The notes: generated by a model from the sequence alone, not told the origin. A stretch of 64,000 nucleotides of DNA from Merluccius polli (GCA_030340625.1 JAOPHQ010006541.1:15001-79000); one strand, 5' to 3'. Positions 1 through 11,121 are shown, counted from the first letter of the stretch. Numbers and translations: made by a program.

Positions 1-1130
1 TTTGTCTACTTGCGCAAATCAGTTTCTCAGGCTCTAACATAGTGGGACTGCAGGATCCAAGATTAATATTGGAGCAACTGCAGGTTTGTAAGAACCGGCT
101 AAGGCGCAGGGTAGCTATAGGTTATCAGAGGTGAGAGGTTAATAAATATTACACATTTCATATTTACATATTCGGTGTGGTAGCTGTTTTAATTTAGGGC
201 ACGGCGACGACACGCTGAAACCGTGTGGGGAAAACAGTATTAAGTATTCACCATTCAGTTTTCCCACCCCAGTCAGGGATGTGTGGGCGGCGGCGGCTCG
301 GGAGAGCGCTAAGCCACTAAAGAGGTCGCAGGTTCAATCCTCTTCTGCATAGAGAGCGATAACTGGGTTAATAAATGAGAAACTATAAATAAAAAATGTG
401 CCTTATTGTATTCTGACGCTATTTTGTGTCTAGAAACAATAGCAACGGGGACTTTCCAAATACGGTCAATGCAATCAAATGATTGGAGAAAAAGAAACAA
501 AATCAAAATTTGCGCTTCCGCTGATGACAGAAACGGAAGCACGGAAATATGTCTTGTGTGCCAACCACGTCGACAACCGAGTGATCTCACTTCAAAAGAC
601 GCAATGGATACGTGTGCCTTTGTTGTGATGCAGGCGAGAGAGGTAAGGGGTTTATTTATTCATTCATTTTTACATTCACATTCCATGTTCCTACACAGGC
701 AGACTGCAGTATCTGCCTTTTTGGGGTCATAGGTAAAAAAATATATTGGGGATTTTGTTTAAGGCAAATATTAGTTATTGAATCATTGAATCACCCACAC
801 CTCACTTTCTAATCCTTTCTACTATCTCTCTTCCTCCCACAGCGTAACCCTGGCTGGCTCCAGTCCACCTTAGAGACGGAGCAGCAGTAGTAGCAGTACT
901 TACATTGTCACCGAGCGTTGACTCCAGGTGTCGGTATTAGACACTACAACCGTCAGACAATACGGCTCAGCCCGTGATTCCCATTACTCCTGAACCCATT
1001 ACGCGTGATTCATCGTTAATAATTATTAATCTTACTCGGAAGTGACAGGGCTTTACTTTCAGCTGTGAGACATAGTTCTGAGGAATGGAGTTACGCAATA
1101 TAAGCCTCTCCCTGCTCGGCCAGCACGTCA
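1..1130. other. mostly unique non-coding sequence
   Basis: No coding frame with exon-like composition or paired splice signals was seen. A tRNA-like SINE head lies inside at about 286-350 and is listed separately. The rest is unassigned, AT-balanced unique DNA. Confidence 0.5.
286..350 (+). repeat. degenerate tRNA-derived SINE head
   Basis: The segment has a tRNA-like layout: GGCTCGGGAGAGCGCTAA resembles an A-box region, followed about 30 bases later by a B-box-like GGTTCAATCCTC. This spacing is typical of tRNA-derived SINEs in fish. It lacks an acceptor-stem match and is degenerate, so it is not a functional tRNA gene. The family is not identified. Confidence 0.4.
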
Positions 1131-1162
<32 letters not shown>

Positions 1163-1236
1163 ACACGCATGCAGACACACACACACACACACGCATGCAG
1201 ACACACACACACACACACACGCACACGCACACACAC

Positions 1237-1279
<43 letters not shown>

Positions 1280-1331
1280 CACACACACACACGCACACAC
1301 ATGCATTGCAGACACACATACACACACACAT

Positions 1332-1366
<35 letters not shown>

Positions 1367-1445
1367 CACACACAGATGCACACACACACACACACACACA
1401 CACACAACACACACACAATGAGACACACACACACACACACACACG
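1131..1445. repeat. (CA)n microsatellite, interrupted, ~315 bp
   Basis: Long CA dinucleotide tract with regular interruptions (CACG, ATGCA, GCAGAC). Open frames over it on both strands are only THTH/VCVC translations of the repeat. Confidence 0.97.
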
Positions 1446-1820
1446 CCTCCTTCCATCACTGAAGGGAGACAGACGTGTGTAATGAGCACTGTGCAGGTCA
1501 CTGTGGTCTGGAGACACTCTGGATGGCCTCCCAGAGACACACACGTCAGGATTAAGACTTTAGATCAGTAATATTGAATGGATGTTTTTCTAAAGTATGT
1601 TAGCGTCCATTAACGCTCAATTTAAAAAATCTTGCACACGCAACTCGCAGCTCCTGTGTTGTACTTTTTGTCAATGGGCAAATGTAAAAAGGTACATTGA
1701 TTAGGAATGAAGTGCCATTTTCAACACACAATTAGGTGTTATTCCTACTGTGCTCTCCGGTGATTATATGTTTGCTGAGAGATCCTCAGCTGCAGGGGGG
1801 CCGGGGTTGTGTGTGTGGAG
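1446..1820. other. unique non-coding sequence
   Basis: Nothing recognisable seen between the CA tract and the 19-bp minisatellite. Confidence 0.5.
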
Positions 1821-1896
1821 GTACTGTGTTCATACAGAGGTACTGTGTTCATACAGAGGTACTGTGTTCATACAGAGTGACTGTGTTCATACAGAG
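1821..1896. repeat. 19-bp minisatellite, 4 copies
   Basis: Four head-to-tail copies of GTACTGTGTTCATACAGAG. The first three are identical and the fourth begins TG instead of GT. Confidence 0.95.
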
Positions 1897-1990
1897 GTGT
1901 CCGATTATGACAGTACTGTACTCTGTGTGGAGTCTGGATTAAGGCTGGCGTGGCGAAGCTGATAATGTCCCCCAGTGATTTACACTGAGT

Positions 1991-2064
1991 TGTTTTTTTT
2001 GCTAGGTCAGACACACACGCGCGCAGGCACACGCGCACACACACACACACACACACACGTACGT

Positions 2065-2108
<44 letters not shown>

Positions 2109-2300
2109 CACATAGTTTTTGCTAGGTCAGAGGGTCTGTGAATACACAAACACATATACACAAAACAATTACTTGGACACATGCATCAAATTACTCACTG
2201 AGATCCACACACACACACACACACACTCTTATGCGCGACACACACACACAACGTTGTGTTTTTTGCCAGGTCAGTCTATGAATAAATACACACAGACACG
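1991..2300. repeat. tandem units of TTTTTGCTAGGTCAG plus embedded CA tracts, 3 copies
   Basis: The core TTTTTGCTAGGTCAG recurs ending at 2010, 2130 and 2274 (the third reads GCCAGGTCAG). Copies two and three are followed by related text (TCTGTGAATACACA and TCTATGAATAAATACACA). Each unit carries its own CA tract; that of the first unit (2011-2107) is the longest. Spacing is 120 then 144 bp, so the unit seems to have been amplified together with its microsatellite. Confidence 0.8.
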
Positions 2301-2372
2301 CAGTCCAGTCTCCTGACCTGACCTGACCTGGCTCCTGAGTCCTCCTCCGTCTCTGCTGCTGATTAGCGGACC

Positions 2373-2476
2373 GGGAGGGAGGGAGGGAAGAAGGGAGGGA
2401 GGGAGGGAGGGAGGGAGGGAGGGAGGGAGGGAGGGAGGGAGGGAGGGAGGGAGGGAGGGAGGGAGGGAGGGAGGGG
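2373..2476. repeat. (GGGA)n tetranucleotide tract, ~104 bp
   Basis: Nearly uninterrupted GGGA repeat with one AAGAA interruption near 2390. The G-rich strand has many GGG runs one base apart, a composition known to favour G-quadruplexes. Confidence 0.97.
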
Positions 2477-2547
2477 AAGTGTCCCCGTAGACAAAACCAA
2501 CGGCCTGCTAGCGCCCACTCATCTTCCCTCCTCTTACTCCTCCCACT

Positions 2548-2605
2548 CCCCCCCCCCCCCCCCCCCCCCCCCTCTCCTCCCTCCCCCCCCCCCCCCCCCC
2601 CCCCC
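2548..2605. repeat. poly-C runs (two, 25 and 23 bp)
   Basis: Two long C homopolymers separated by CTCTCCTCCCT-type sequence. Such runs are often mis-sized in assemblies. Confidence 0.95.
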
Positions 2606-4197
2606 TCCTCGACCCTGACTGCTTGCAGGGCCAGGGGGAGGCTTTGTCCTGCTGACGCCTGCCTGGATGTCAGGATGTGGTGGTGCTCGGCCATGATTTA
2701 GAGCAGACGCAGACGCGTGTGTGTGTGTGTGTCATTCTACTAAGGTGTACTCCACATGCGAACCTACCCGCGTCTGTGTGTGTTGTCAAATCACACACGC
2801 ACACCTCTCTCAGGGGTGTTTGAGGAACAACTGTCCCAGCAGACACTGGCTCAGGGTTGAACTCCGCAACGCTCTTGTTTGGAAGCAGGGGCTAATAATG
2901 GACAGATTTTTGTATTTTCTTTGGATAATACACGGAGAAACACAATGTTAGGAAATGATGTGAAATATGAGCTCGGCCGCAGGACTGTTGCTGACTAAGC
3001 ATCCATTTTTCACATGACTATGGAGAGTTATAACAGAGGGTTTCTTTTTTCGTTTTTTAACCTTCATTTATCTGGCGGGGATAACTCGTTTTTGTGTTGC
3101 TTCGTATCTCATTACCTGATTGTTTATGGCCACTCAACAGATTCTGCGATTAATTTAGAGTTCGAACCCACAACTTACTTTTCAAAGGAATAAAATAAAA
3201 GGTACTTTACATTCACAGACACTGAATTTATACCGTCAACCTTCCAGTCTGTCCTTGTCTCTGGGCAAGTCTCCGAGGAAGACCCAGTCTTGTGAGTGTC
3301 TCAGAAAAAACGTCACACCGCTGTATTATATTACATATAATATATAATATATTACACTATATTGTATGAGTAAAGCAGCTAAAGATACGCTAATAGCGAG
3401 TTGTCATCTAATCCATCTAGTCCAGCTAATCATCGAGAGTAGTGCCTGTGGTCACGTTTCTCATTACGACATGTACAAACAAACGGAAAAAACGGCGAGA
3501 GTCATTAAATGAGGAAGTCCTCCTGCCACCAAATGTTGGACTTCCTTTTTATCTCGGGTCTGCGTTGCCACTCCTCTGCAGGGTGCGGCTGGCTGTTTCT
3601 GGCCAGGAGAGAGGGGGATAAACTTTATCCATCCCCCAGGGGGGGGAATTCATTTGCCATCACACAACGAGAGAGAAACGAACAGCAAATCACTGATAAA
3701 CAACATAGCAGCACATTGAAAGAGTACAGTACATTACAGCGGACCATTCACCTCTTAACTACCACCCCCTTTTTTGAGAGTTTCCGCCTGAATGACATGT
3801 CTAAATATAGCAGCTTATAACTCAGCCCCTGACCACATTTATGCCAGTGGTATCATTGGAAATGCCACACCTTTTCAATTAAAAATATGAACATAAATAC
3901 AACATAAAATGATGGATTTATACCGGACTGCAGAGCAATTTTTCCCGGGAATGAATGCTGATTGTAACCTTTCCCACGGAAGACTAAAGCCAGATGTTAG
4001 TGGGATTTTTTGTAAAGGGGTTACAGAGAAAGACACAGACACACTCACACTTACACACACACACACACTGTCTAGCATTAACATTTCCAAAACAAGCAAA
4101 CCATAATAAATAATAAGGATACTGGTCACTGTTCTCTGTAATTCCATGAAGTCATATCACTGACTGAACAGTTAGATAGACATTGCATGAATCACAC
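2606..4197. other. unique non-coding sequence with one LINE-tail relic
   Basis: Mostly unassigned. A LINE-type 3' tail relic lies at 3618-3655 and is listed separately. A short GT tract lies near 2717-2731 and a short CA tract near 4041-4070. No exon-like segment was found. Confidence 0.5.
3618..3655 (-). mobile_element. teleost LINE 3'-tail relic (Rex/L2 type)
   Basis: Reads AACTTTATCCATCCCC followed by GGGGGAATTC, the reverse complement of the GAATTTCCCC...AATAAAG tail found at the 3' end of many fish LINE copies. Related pieces occur near 21964, 38217 and 57231. Assignment to a named family is from memory of the tail motif and is unverified. Confidence 0.4.
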
Positions 4198-4201
4198 AAA
4201 T

Positions 4202-4301
4202 GCACGCGCATGCACGCACACGCACACACGCACACACGCACACAAAGAGGTAGACACAGAGGCAGACACACTTATCCACACACACACACACACACACACA
4301 G
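4202..4301. repeat. (CA)n tract, degenerate
   Basis: CACG/CACA tract broken by AAAGAGGTAGACACAGAGG and ending in a pure CA run. Confidence 0.9.
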
Positions 4302-4824
4302 ACTTTTTTTTATTTCCCACGTTTATGTCTGATGTTATTATGTCTTTTGTAGTATTTGTTGTGTTTTGTGCACTGCACAAATGTTTGATTATCAGGATGT
4401 TGGGACCAAAGGCACAGAGCTTAATAAGTGCTTTACTTCCTGTCTTCGGAGAAGCTGTAACAACTTGCCCGGGCTTCGGAGAAACCTTCTTCTTTTGTTC
4501 CTAAACGTGGAGGTAACAGTAAACACGGCAGTTACCGAGTGTGTCACCACTTGTTCAATGATCTCTGCTCATCTCTGCTCTTATGCAACAGCGTCTGGTT
4601 ACGTCTTTCCCTCCATTCCGTTCTGTCCTTTAAGAGAGGGATGGTTTCCCTGGCACACAGACAACTGATCTTACAGCAAAGACACAGCTGTTTGTCCCTA
4701 GGGCTTACCAAGGAAATGGAGTTACTTACAGGTAGTGACACACACACAACCGACCACGCACCACAGATTGCTGAAGTGAGATTTTATACAACGTGGTTGT
4801 GTGATAAATGCTATGAATCTGCGA
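4302..4824. other. unique non-coding sequence
   Basis: No repeats or exon signals recognised. Confidence 0.5.
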
Positions 4825-4880
4825 GTGTGCGTGTGTGTGTGTGAGAGTGTGTGGGTGTGGGTGTGTGTGTGTGTGTGTGC

Positions 4881-4914
<34 letters not shown>

Positions 4915-4975
4915 ATGTGTGTGTGTGTGTGTGTGTGTGTGCGTGCGTATGTGTGTGTGTGTGTGTGTGTGTGTG
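4825..4975. repeat. (GT)n microsatellite, ~150 bp
   Basis: GT dinucleotide tract with interruptions GCGTATG, GCATG and GCGTGCG. Confidence 0.96.
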
Positions 4976-5179
4976 ACTTTATGTAGGACTTTATGAAAAT
5001 GCAATACTTTTGACATTTTTCACATCCTCTTTTGCATCTCTGCATGTTTTTGGCCAATGCCAAAAAAAGACATATGGTACCTACATTCTCACAAAGATGC
5101 TGATACATTATCCACATGGACTCCTGGTTCCTTAACACACATATACACAATGTGCATAGTGGGCGGCAACAAGCTACAG

Positions 5180-5290
5180 GGTTTGATCGCAAATGTCCGC
5201 AAGCCTACCTGTAGGCAACCATGACTAGATGAGCAACCACCTTGAGCAACCTCCTACCTGCTCCCTAATGACATGTATCTGAAACGACTG
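5180..5290 (+). mobile_element. SINE fragment (teleost tRNA-SINE body)
   Basis: TGTCCGCAAGCCTACCTGTAGG, then CCTTGAGCAACC and CTCCCTAATGACATG, matches the body of copies at 47215-47410 and 62165-62310 (CCCAGTGTCCGC, CTGTAGGC, TTGAGCA, TTAATG.CATG). The tRNA-like head is missing or decayed. Confidence 0.6.
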
Positions 5291-5416
5291 TCGTTGTGGA
5301 TCAAAGTGTCAAACGACTAAATAGCAATACGCAAATTCAGCCTATGAGATTAAAGCCATCCATCAACAAAGATACGTGTCTCAACAAATACTAGGTTAGT
5401 CACTCACTTCATGTGT

Positions 5417-5483
5417 GTTTAAAGATGTTTAAAAACACACATATCCCTTCGTGATATGTGTGTGGGTTTAAGCATGTTTAAAC
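5417..5483. repeat. imperfect inverted repeat, ~30-bp arms, 7-nt loop
   Basis: The left arm ends ACACACATATC, the loop is CCTTCGT and the right arm starts GATATGTGTGT. Outer parts pair GTTTAAAGATGTTTAA with a GTTTAAACATGCTTAA-like sequence. The size is that of a small hairpin. No other evidence for a microRNA is visible. Confidence 0.75.
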
Positions 5484-6300
5484 AAAGCATATCATTAAGC
5501 ATGCGAGTATGATGACGAATGTGTGCACGCACAACCACACATAGTAGTAAAATCAGCAATAAAGACACTATGTGACCATTAGATCTCCCAGTGTGAAAGA
5601 TATCGCGAAAGCCACTCACATTAATGACTTCCGCCGAAGCCCGGTTTTCCAGGTATCGGCTATCAGCGAGAGGGGCCCAGGCTGCAACACAGCTATATGA
5701 CCTTGTTTACCTCTCTGCCTTGTCGCCGATATCTCACTGTGCATGCAATCTAGAAGCTCCTGTGTTTTCGTTACCTCAGAATGAGCCCTTTATATGTACA
5801 TGGGGAGCGGGTCCTCTTCCACGGAAGCCGCCATGTTGCACCGCCATGTTTCTACAGTAGTCCAGAACGAACAAACGATTGGGAGAAATCAAGTATAGTT
5901 CAGTACAGGACTGGAGCTGAAAGACGGCGACGCAGGACTTTTACTTTCTGAAGCAGTTTTACCACCACCATGACCGTCAGCACATTTCCCCGTCCAATTC
6001 AGTCATCCATATTCATCCACATTCATCCACACGTCGTCAACCCTGAAGCAGATGTCAGTGACTATTTGTTGAAGAGAGGGAGGACGAGAGAGACGGCAAA
6101 TTTATGGCGAGATCAGAAGTCTAGGGGAGGTGTGGGGAATTGTTTGAAGATATAACTGTTGGCTCATGTGTTATTTCCTTTCAGCTGTTCGCTGTGTATT
6201 TAAATGTCCTTCAGATGTAAACATAGTGACATGAGATGAGACAGGAAGACAAACTCGGCATGCATGGCTCCATCTGACCAAAAGAGCCAAGTTGGCATAC
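5484..6300. other. unique non-coding sequence
   Basis: No recognised elements. The modest open frames at 5624-5860 and 5970-6155 show no domain or splice-site support. Confidence 0.45.
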
Positions 6301-6302
6301 AT

Positions 6303-6338
<36 letters not shown>

Positions 6339-6416
6339 GCAAATGCACGCACATGGACCCGCACACACACATACACACAAGCCTGATTACACACACATGC
6401 ACACACACAAACACAT
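6301..6416. repeat. (CA)n tract, interrupted
   Basis: Pure CA run at 6304-6338, then a degenerate CA-rich sequence up to a dispersed repeat at 6418. Confidence 0.95.
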
Positions 6417-6417
6417 A

Positions 6418-6491
6418 TTCATCCAAAAATAGTTAAAATCTTAAATCACATGGCTTAAACAAATGTCATCCAGGAATATAATCAGCAGGAA
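6418..6491 (+). repeat. dispersed repeat, copy 1
   Basis: Starts TTCATCCAAAAATAGTTAAA and ends ATCAGCAGGAAA. A second copy at 25859-25942 is in the same orientation with few differences. Both copies abut CA/GT microsatellites, copy 1 after one and copy 2 before one. Confidence 0.85.
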
Positions 6492-6683
6492 AAGTGTCCA
6501 CATTGCCAGGGACCGGCTCCATCTCTCCGAGGACGGGTCCTGGAAGATCCAAGAAAAGGCACGCTATTTAACGAGCGGCCCACGCACTGCCACTCAGGGT
6601 GCAATAAACCGCTTAAACGCACATATGGGAGCGGCCATCAAACACACCAAACCAGAGATAACATTTCTGAATGAAATGGGTAA

Positions 6684-6699
6684 GTGTGTTTGTGTGTGT

Positions 6700-6731
<32 letters not shown>

Positions 6732-6732
6732 T
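6684..6732. repeat. (GT)n tract
   Basis: GT dinucleotide run of about 49 bp with TTTG and TATG interruptions. Confidence 0.95.
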
Positions 6733-7608
6733 TGTAGGAAAATGCCACTTGCTTCAACGGTCTGACGACATGCCAGGTCTCGCAAGATTCATATCGAGCT
6801 CAAAAGAGAGTTATATGAGGATAACAAGACAGAGAGCCGGATGTACGTTTTAAGTAAACAGAATCAATGAAACCTTACTCAACAACAACATAACACTGCA
6901 ATCCATGGATAAACCAGGGAGGCCCCACCAAGCACTGGCGACCCCCCGCCTGAGCCCAATAAAGGCTGTGCATATGAATCCAGGGTCCGAGGTCTGATGC
7001 AACCTGCAGCAAGAAGACAGGCTCCTCCGCTTCAGCTGACATGACCATCCCCCCCCCCCCCCCACCAACACAGACGACTCAAGTCAGCACAACACACTCA
7101 CACTATTGATGTGAAGCTATAAATAGGCCCACCTGTCTGCTTTCAGTTCTCCACATCGTGTTCAGTTAGTTTATTACAGGCAGTTGTTAATATAAAAAAA
7201 TGACTTCATAGCATCCATGGACGAAACGCGGCAGCAATAACACACTAACAGCGTTACGTTGTCGTTTCATAACAGCAAAGCCTACAGTTCACTTTGAAGG
7301 GAAATGTGTAGTCTTTATAATTGTTCTGATTGTACTATACGCTCAGCTACAATGTAACCGGATGACGAACATCATTTCTGGTTGTCGATGCATCTGCCTG
7401 GAATTGACAGTGTTGACAAGATCCTACATAAGACAACACAATAGGCATATAATGAATGGATATTACTAACCCAAAAAATAATTGTACTTTTTAATTAATC
7501 ATATTTTGGATAATTATTATGAATAAAATTATATAATTATTATGAATATAATTATTTTGTGCTATTATTATTTTTGTATTGTTTTATTATGATTATTATG
7601 TCAATGAT
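6733..7608. other. unique non-coding sequence
   Basis: A poly-C run lies at about 7050-7064, and AT-rich sequence near 7480-7600 leads into the AAT tract. No exon signal seen. Confidence 0.5.
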
Positions 7609-7649
7609 TCTATAATAATAATAAGAATAATAATACTAATAATAATAAC

Positions 7650-7682
<33 letters not shown>

Positions 7683-7710
7683 TATTATTATTATTATTAT
7701 TATTATTATC
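7609..7710. repeat. (AAT)n followed by (ATT)n, palindromic
   Basis: An AAT trinucleotide run passes directly into an ATT run with its axis at about 7680, giving about 30-bp self-complementary arms able to form a hairpin or cruciform. Confidence 0.93.
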
Positions 7711-7899
7711 CAACAATAACAAATAAGGAACTGTAAGACAAGAGTGATATATCTGTTGACGTAAAAGTCAGGCACATTAGACCCCAGCTACCAGAATCAG
7801 CTCACTGCTGGCATGTCACCACATATTTCTGCTGGCTGTAGTTAACACGGTTTGTTCAGCGAATAAAGGGCATGGGGCGTGTGGTGTAACAACAAGCCT

Positions 7900-7963
7900 T
7901 CACACACACACACACACACACACAAACACATGTTACCAACTGATAAATACAAACACCCCATTC

Positions 7964-8003
<40 letters not shown>
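7900..8003. repeat. (CA)n and (GA)n microsatellites
   Basis: A CA run at about 7901-7925 is followed, after a 40-bp spacer, by a GA run at about 7967-8003. Confidence 0.93.
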
Positions 8004-8005
<2 letters not shown>

Positions 8006-8670
8006 AAGAGAAAGAGAAAGAGTCTGGTTTGTGTTTGTTGGATAGCGTCTTAACAACAATGTCAGTCCGGTAAGCTTAATTCTAGGAATGCGGTGACTGG
8101 GTGCGGACGTTCAACAAAGCCAAAAATATTAGTTCACATTGGTATCAATATCAGTGCCTTTAATGTGCATCTCTAGTTGACATTGGTACACTTAATTATT
8201 TTAATAATTTGTCTCAGCAATGCTTGATGTTTCTTTGAAGTGTCTATTTGGTCCATTGTCCTCTTCTTTTGGTTCACATGGCGTTCTTGTCCAACTCATA
8301 GGACAAAAAAATTCAAAGACTCAACTTTTGTCTTCACATGAAGTGATCTTGCACTGTTGCATTGTATTGTTGTTTCTGTGTCTTGTCTGGTATGTTGTCT
8401 GTCTGGTTGCATTTTATGATGGATTGAATGTGTAACTGGCTGCAACCAAATGTCCAAGTCAAGTCAAAAAATGGACTTGACTTAACTTGGTCAGACGAAA
8501 ATACAATGTGGTTCATCTCAATGTGCTTTTTAGGCCATGCAGAGAGGAGGGGAGGGGGAGGGGGGTGTTGATGTAGGCATGACTCACTTGTGGAAGCAAG
8601 TCAATGGTGGACACCAACAGGAGGCTGTGGAGAACAGAGTCAGCACTCACATGCACGCAAGCACGCACAA

Positions 8671-8672
<2 letters not shown>
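8004..8672. other. unique sequence with a CAAGTC inverted repeat
   Basis: At 8453-8492, CCAAGTCAAGTC is mirrored by GACTTAACTTGG around a short A-rich centre (one mismatch). The same CAAGTC word dominates two blocks near 34.2 and 35.5 kb. Nothing else is recognised. Confidence 0.5.
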
Positions 8673-8738
<66 letters not shown>

Positions 8739-8752
8739 CACACACACACACA
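8673..8752. repeat. (CA)n microsatellite
   Basis: About 80 bp of CA with a single CG interruption near 8732. Confidence 0.97.
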
Positions 8753-9426
8753 TTTACAATGACCTACATTCATCCATAAACATTAATGCATACCGCATCA
8801 GATCAGACAGGAGGACAGAAGGATGTGACGGTGTTTAAACTCATCCTACAGTAGAAAACTCGGTAAAGAAAACAACAAAGTACAGTGGAACAACTATGGA
8901 AAAATAGTCTGAGTCTGACTCAGCATCTCCCCCAAGCATCACATCTGGAACCATGTTATGCAAGTGTTAGACTGTGAGCCTCCACGATGGGAGACAAAGG
9001 CCAGTAGGCCGAAGGTCACCAGTCCAAAGTGTACACAAAGAAAGTGAACATCTGCTTGGGACAGGAAACAGAAAAAAATCAAAAGAATACCACTGTCAAG
9101 CCATGCGCCTTAAAGCAAGGCATACTGTAGCTACTACTGTCTCTGGTCCGGTGCGTTGCCGATCCTCCAAATGTACATTTAGAATCACATAAATATGAAT
9201 CTTGGACGCACATTTTAAAACCTAGGTCCTCTGTTTCCTGTCCAGGTGTTGTGTGTGTGTGTGTGTGTGTGTATCCTGACATCGTGCGAGAGGTGGCTGG
9301 GCTCTATGTGTTCTGTGTGTGTGTGTGTGTGTGTATGGGGGGGGGGGGGGTCTCTGGGATCTTGAAACTCTGATTCACTTCCCATTGATCTGCGTATTAC
9401 TTTATAGTCCATCTACTCGGTCGTCA
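8753..9426. other. mostly unique, two short (GT)n tracts
   Basis: GT runs at about 9250-9272 and 9315-9334; the second is followed by a G run to 9350. No exon evidence. Confidence 0.5.
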
Positions 9427-9504
9427 ACAGGAAAACCGCTGCCGACACGTGAAAGCCATTCGTGGGAACGTTCGGCTTTCACATGTGGGAAGCGGTTTTC
9501 CTGT
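9427..9504. repeat. hairpin-forming inverted repeat, 31-bp arms
   Basis: Arms 9427-9457 and 9474-9504 pair with three mismatches around a 16-nt loop. The outer 14 bp (ACAGGAAAACCGCT) and the inner GTGAAAGCC are exact. This could be a small MITE or a transcribed hairpin. No target duplication was identified. Confidence 0.9.
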
Positions 9505-9598
9505 TCCAACGACTAAGTCAGGAATCATGAATAAATTTGTATATGCGTTGAATGCCACTGTAGAATGTATCTTTATTACACAGCGCCTAATCTCAGAT

Positions 9599-9633
9599 CC
9601 AGAAGTTCGACAACGGTACAGCCGAACTTCTGG
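9599..9633. repeat. perfect 11-bp inverted repeat
   Basis: CCAGAAGTTCG at 9599-9609 pairs exactly with CGAACTTCTGG at 9623-9633, with a 13-nt loop. Confidence 0.9.
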
Positions 9634-9750
9634 GGGGAAAACTGCACAGCGCCCGGGCCGGACACCAGGAAGTGCGAGGGGCGGAGTTACGCAGTGTTTC
9701 CTGTTTTGTTACGGAGGTATTCTTCCGAAGAACCAATTCGCGAGTGGCAA

Positions 9751-9883
9751 GATGGAGGATACAGAAGACGATTTTAAGAAATGTATTTCTACCTCAGAAG
9801 ATGATTTTAACAAATGTATTTCTACATTGGCCAGTCTACTCTACACAGGTTTAATTTTAAATCTTTTTAGACATTTTGTCTAA
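9751..9883 (+). CDS. small open frame with internal duplication (doubtful)
   Basis: An ATG at 9751 in a fair Kozak context (GCAAGATGG) opens a 44-codon frame, MEDTEDDFKKCISTSEDDFN..., that ends in TAA. Two imperfect 33-bp direct repeats starting near 9759 and 9792 encode the duplicated EDDFxKCIST. The preceding frame is open back to about 9449 but crosses the hairpin repeats, so the long frame is not convincing. It may be the remnant of a transposon ORF start. There is no recognised domain, and it may not be coding at all. Confidence 0.15.
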
Positions 9884-10615
9884 TGACGTTGGTGTCCAGG
9901 CAGGATGTTTTAGCTTCCCACCGGCTACAGGAAAACTTTAGTTTTAGTTTACCGGTGCTGGCCGAGTTTGCGTTCGCTGTTGGCCAAGGAGGGATACCGA
10001 CAATAGGAAGATGATGCTATCGTTTTAGTTATCAGTCCTCTTCTGGATCAGAGATGAATGGTCAGCCATATCACATTCGTTGTGGTTCCACCAGTCAGGT
10101 TGTTTCCAGTAGAGACCCATTCCACGTAACACGCTTCTACAGATCCCCGCCCCCAGCAACATGATTGGTCAAAATACATTTAAAGTGAAAGAAACGCCAG
10201 ATTGAGCTTTTTTGAAATCACACTTAAGATGTAAATGTAAAGTCTGATTTGTGAGACGACACAGCTCCTGATATTCTCATAATTACCAGTTCGGTGATGT
10301 GTTCCAAAAGACTGGGAGTCTTTTTTTAGTCACAGGATCAAGATTAAACAAAATGTCAAAATATCCCAAATAGTTTTGTGACAAAACCAAACAAAAGCCC
10401 ATGCAGCAGACCCAGATGTGCTGCTGCCGGGCGTCTATTCATATCAGATGAGCGTAGCGACCACTCACGTCCCTCCTTTGTTTTTGTTTTCTAGACAGGA
10501 ACCGAGGCACCATGTCGCATGCGTGATGCACGCTGATCCTATCTTCACATGTGCTGCGTGCAACCCCCAGCAGGAGGGACGCATGGTAGACCCAGCTCAC
10601 CCATAGAGATAGGGG
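9884..10615. other. unique non-coding sequence
   Basis: No recognised repeat or exon. Confidence 0.5.
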
Positions 10616-10794
10616 TGTGTGTGTGTGTGTGTGTGTGTCGGCAGGTTAAAATTAGAGTTGCAAATCCATCTCAATTACAATGGCCCAGTTAGTCAGGAGA
10701 CTGGGACCTCCGCACTGCCGCGCCACCAGGGTCATTTACCACAGAGTCCACAGGGCGCGTGTAAGCAGACACGCATACGAGTGGATATATATAG

Positions 10795-10897
10795 ACACAC
10801 ACACACACACACACACATAATCACAGACACACACACACACTCTTATACATACATAATCACATATAGACACACATACATACATGCATAATCACACACA

Positions 10898-10939
<42 letters not shown>

Positions 10940-10940
10940 A

Positions 10941-10979
<39 letters not shown>

Positions 10980-11054
10980 ATCACAGACACACACACACAC
11001 ACACACACTCACACAGTCATACATACATAATTACTATACACACACACACACACA
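10795..11054. repeat. CA-rich array with recurring ATAATCAC interruptions
   Basis: CA runs are separated at least five times by ATAATCAC or ATACATAATCAC. A compound higher-order microsatellite unit seems to have been amplified. Confidence 0.9.
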
Positions 11055-11121
11055 CCATCATCTGTCCTGGTTTTAATCAGGGAGGAATAACAAATCCGAG
11101 AAGGTAAAAGGAAGGAGTAAA

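Noticed and set aside
286..350. Functional tRNA gene
   Set aside because: A- and B-box-like words are present but no acceptor or anticodon stems form; it is a SINE relic. The same holds for the tRNA-like heads at 46035, 58815 and 62165.
967..1544. Frames of about 95-157 residues rich in Thr-His or Val-Cys on both strands
   Set aside because: They are translations of the (CA)n tract. The same applies to like frames near 4.8, 8.7, 13.4, 17.9, 29.2 and 50.5 kb.
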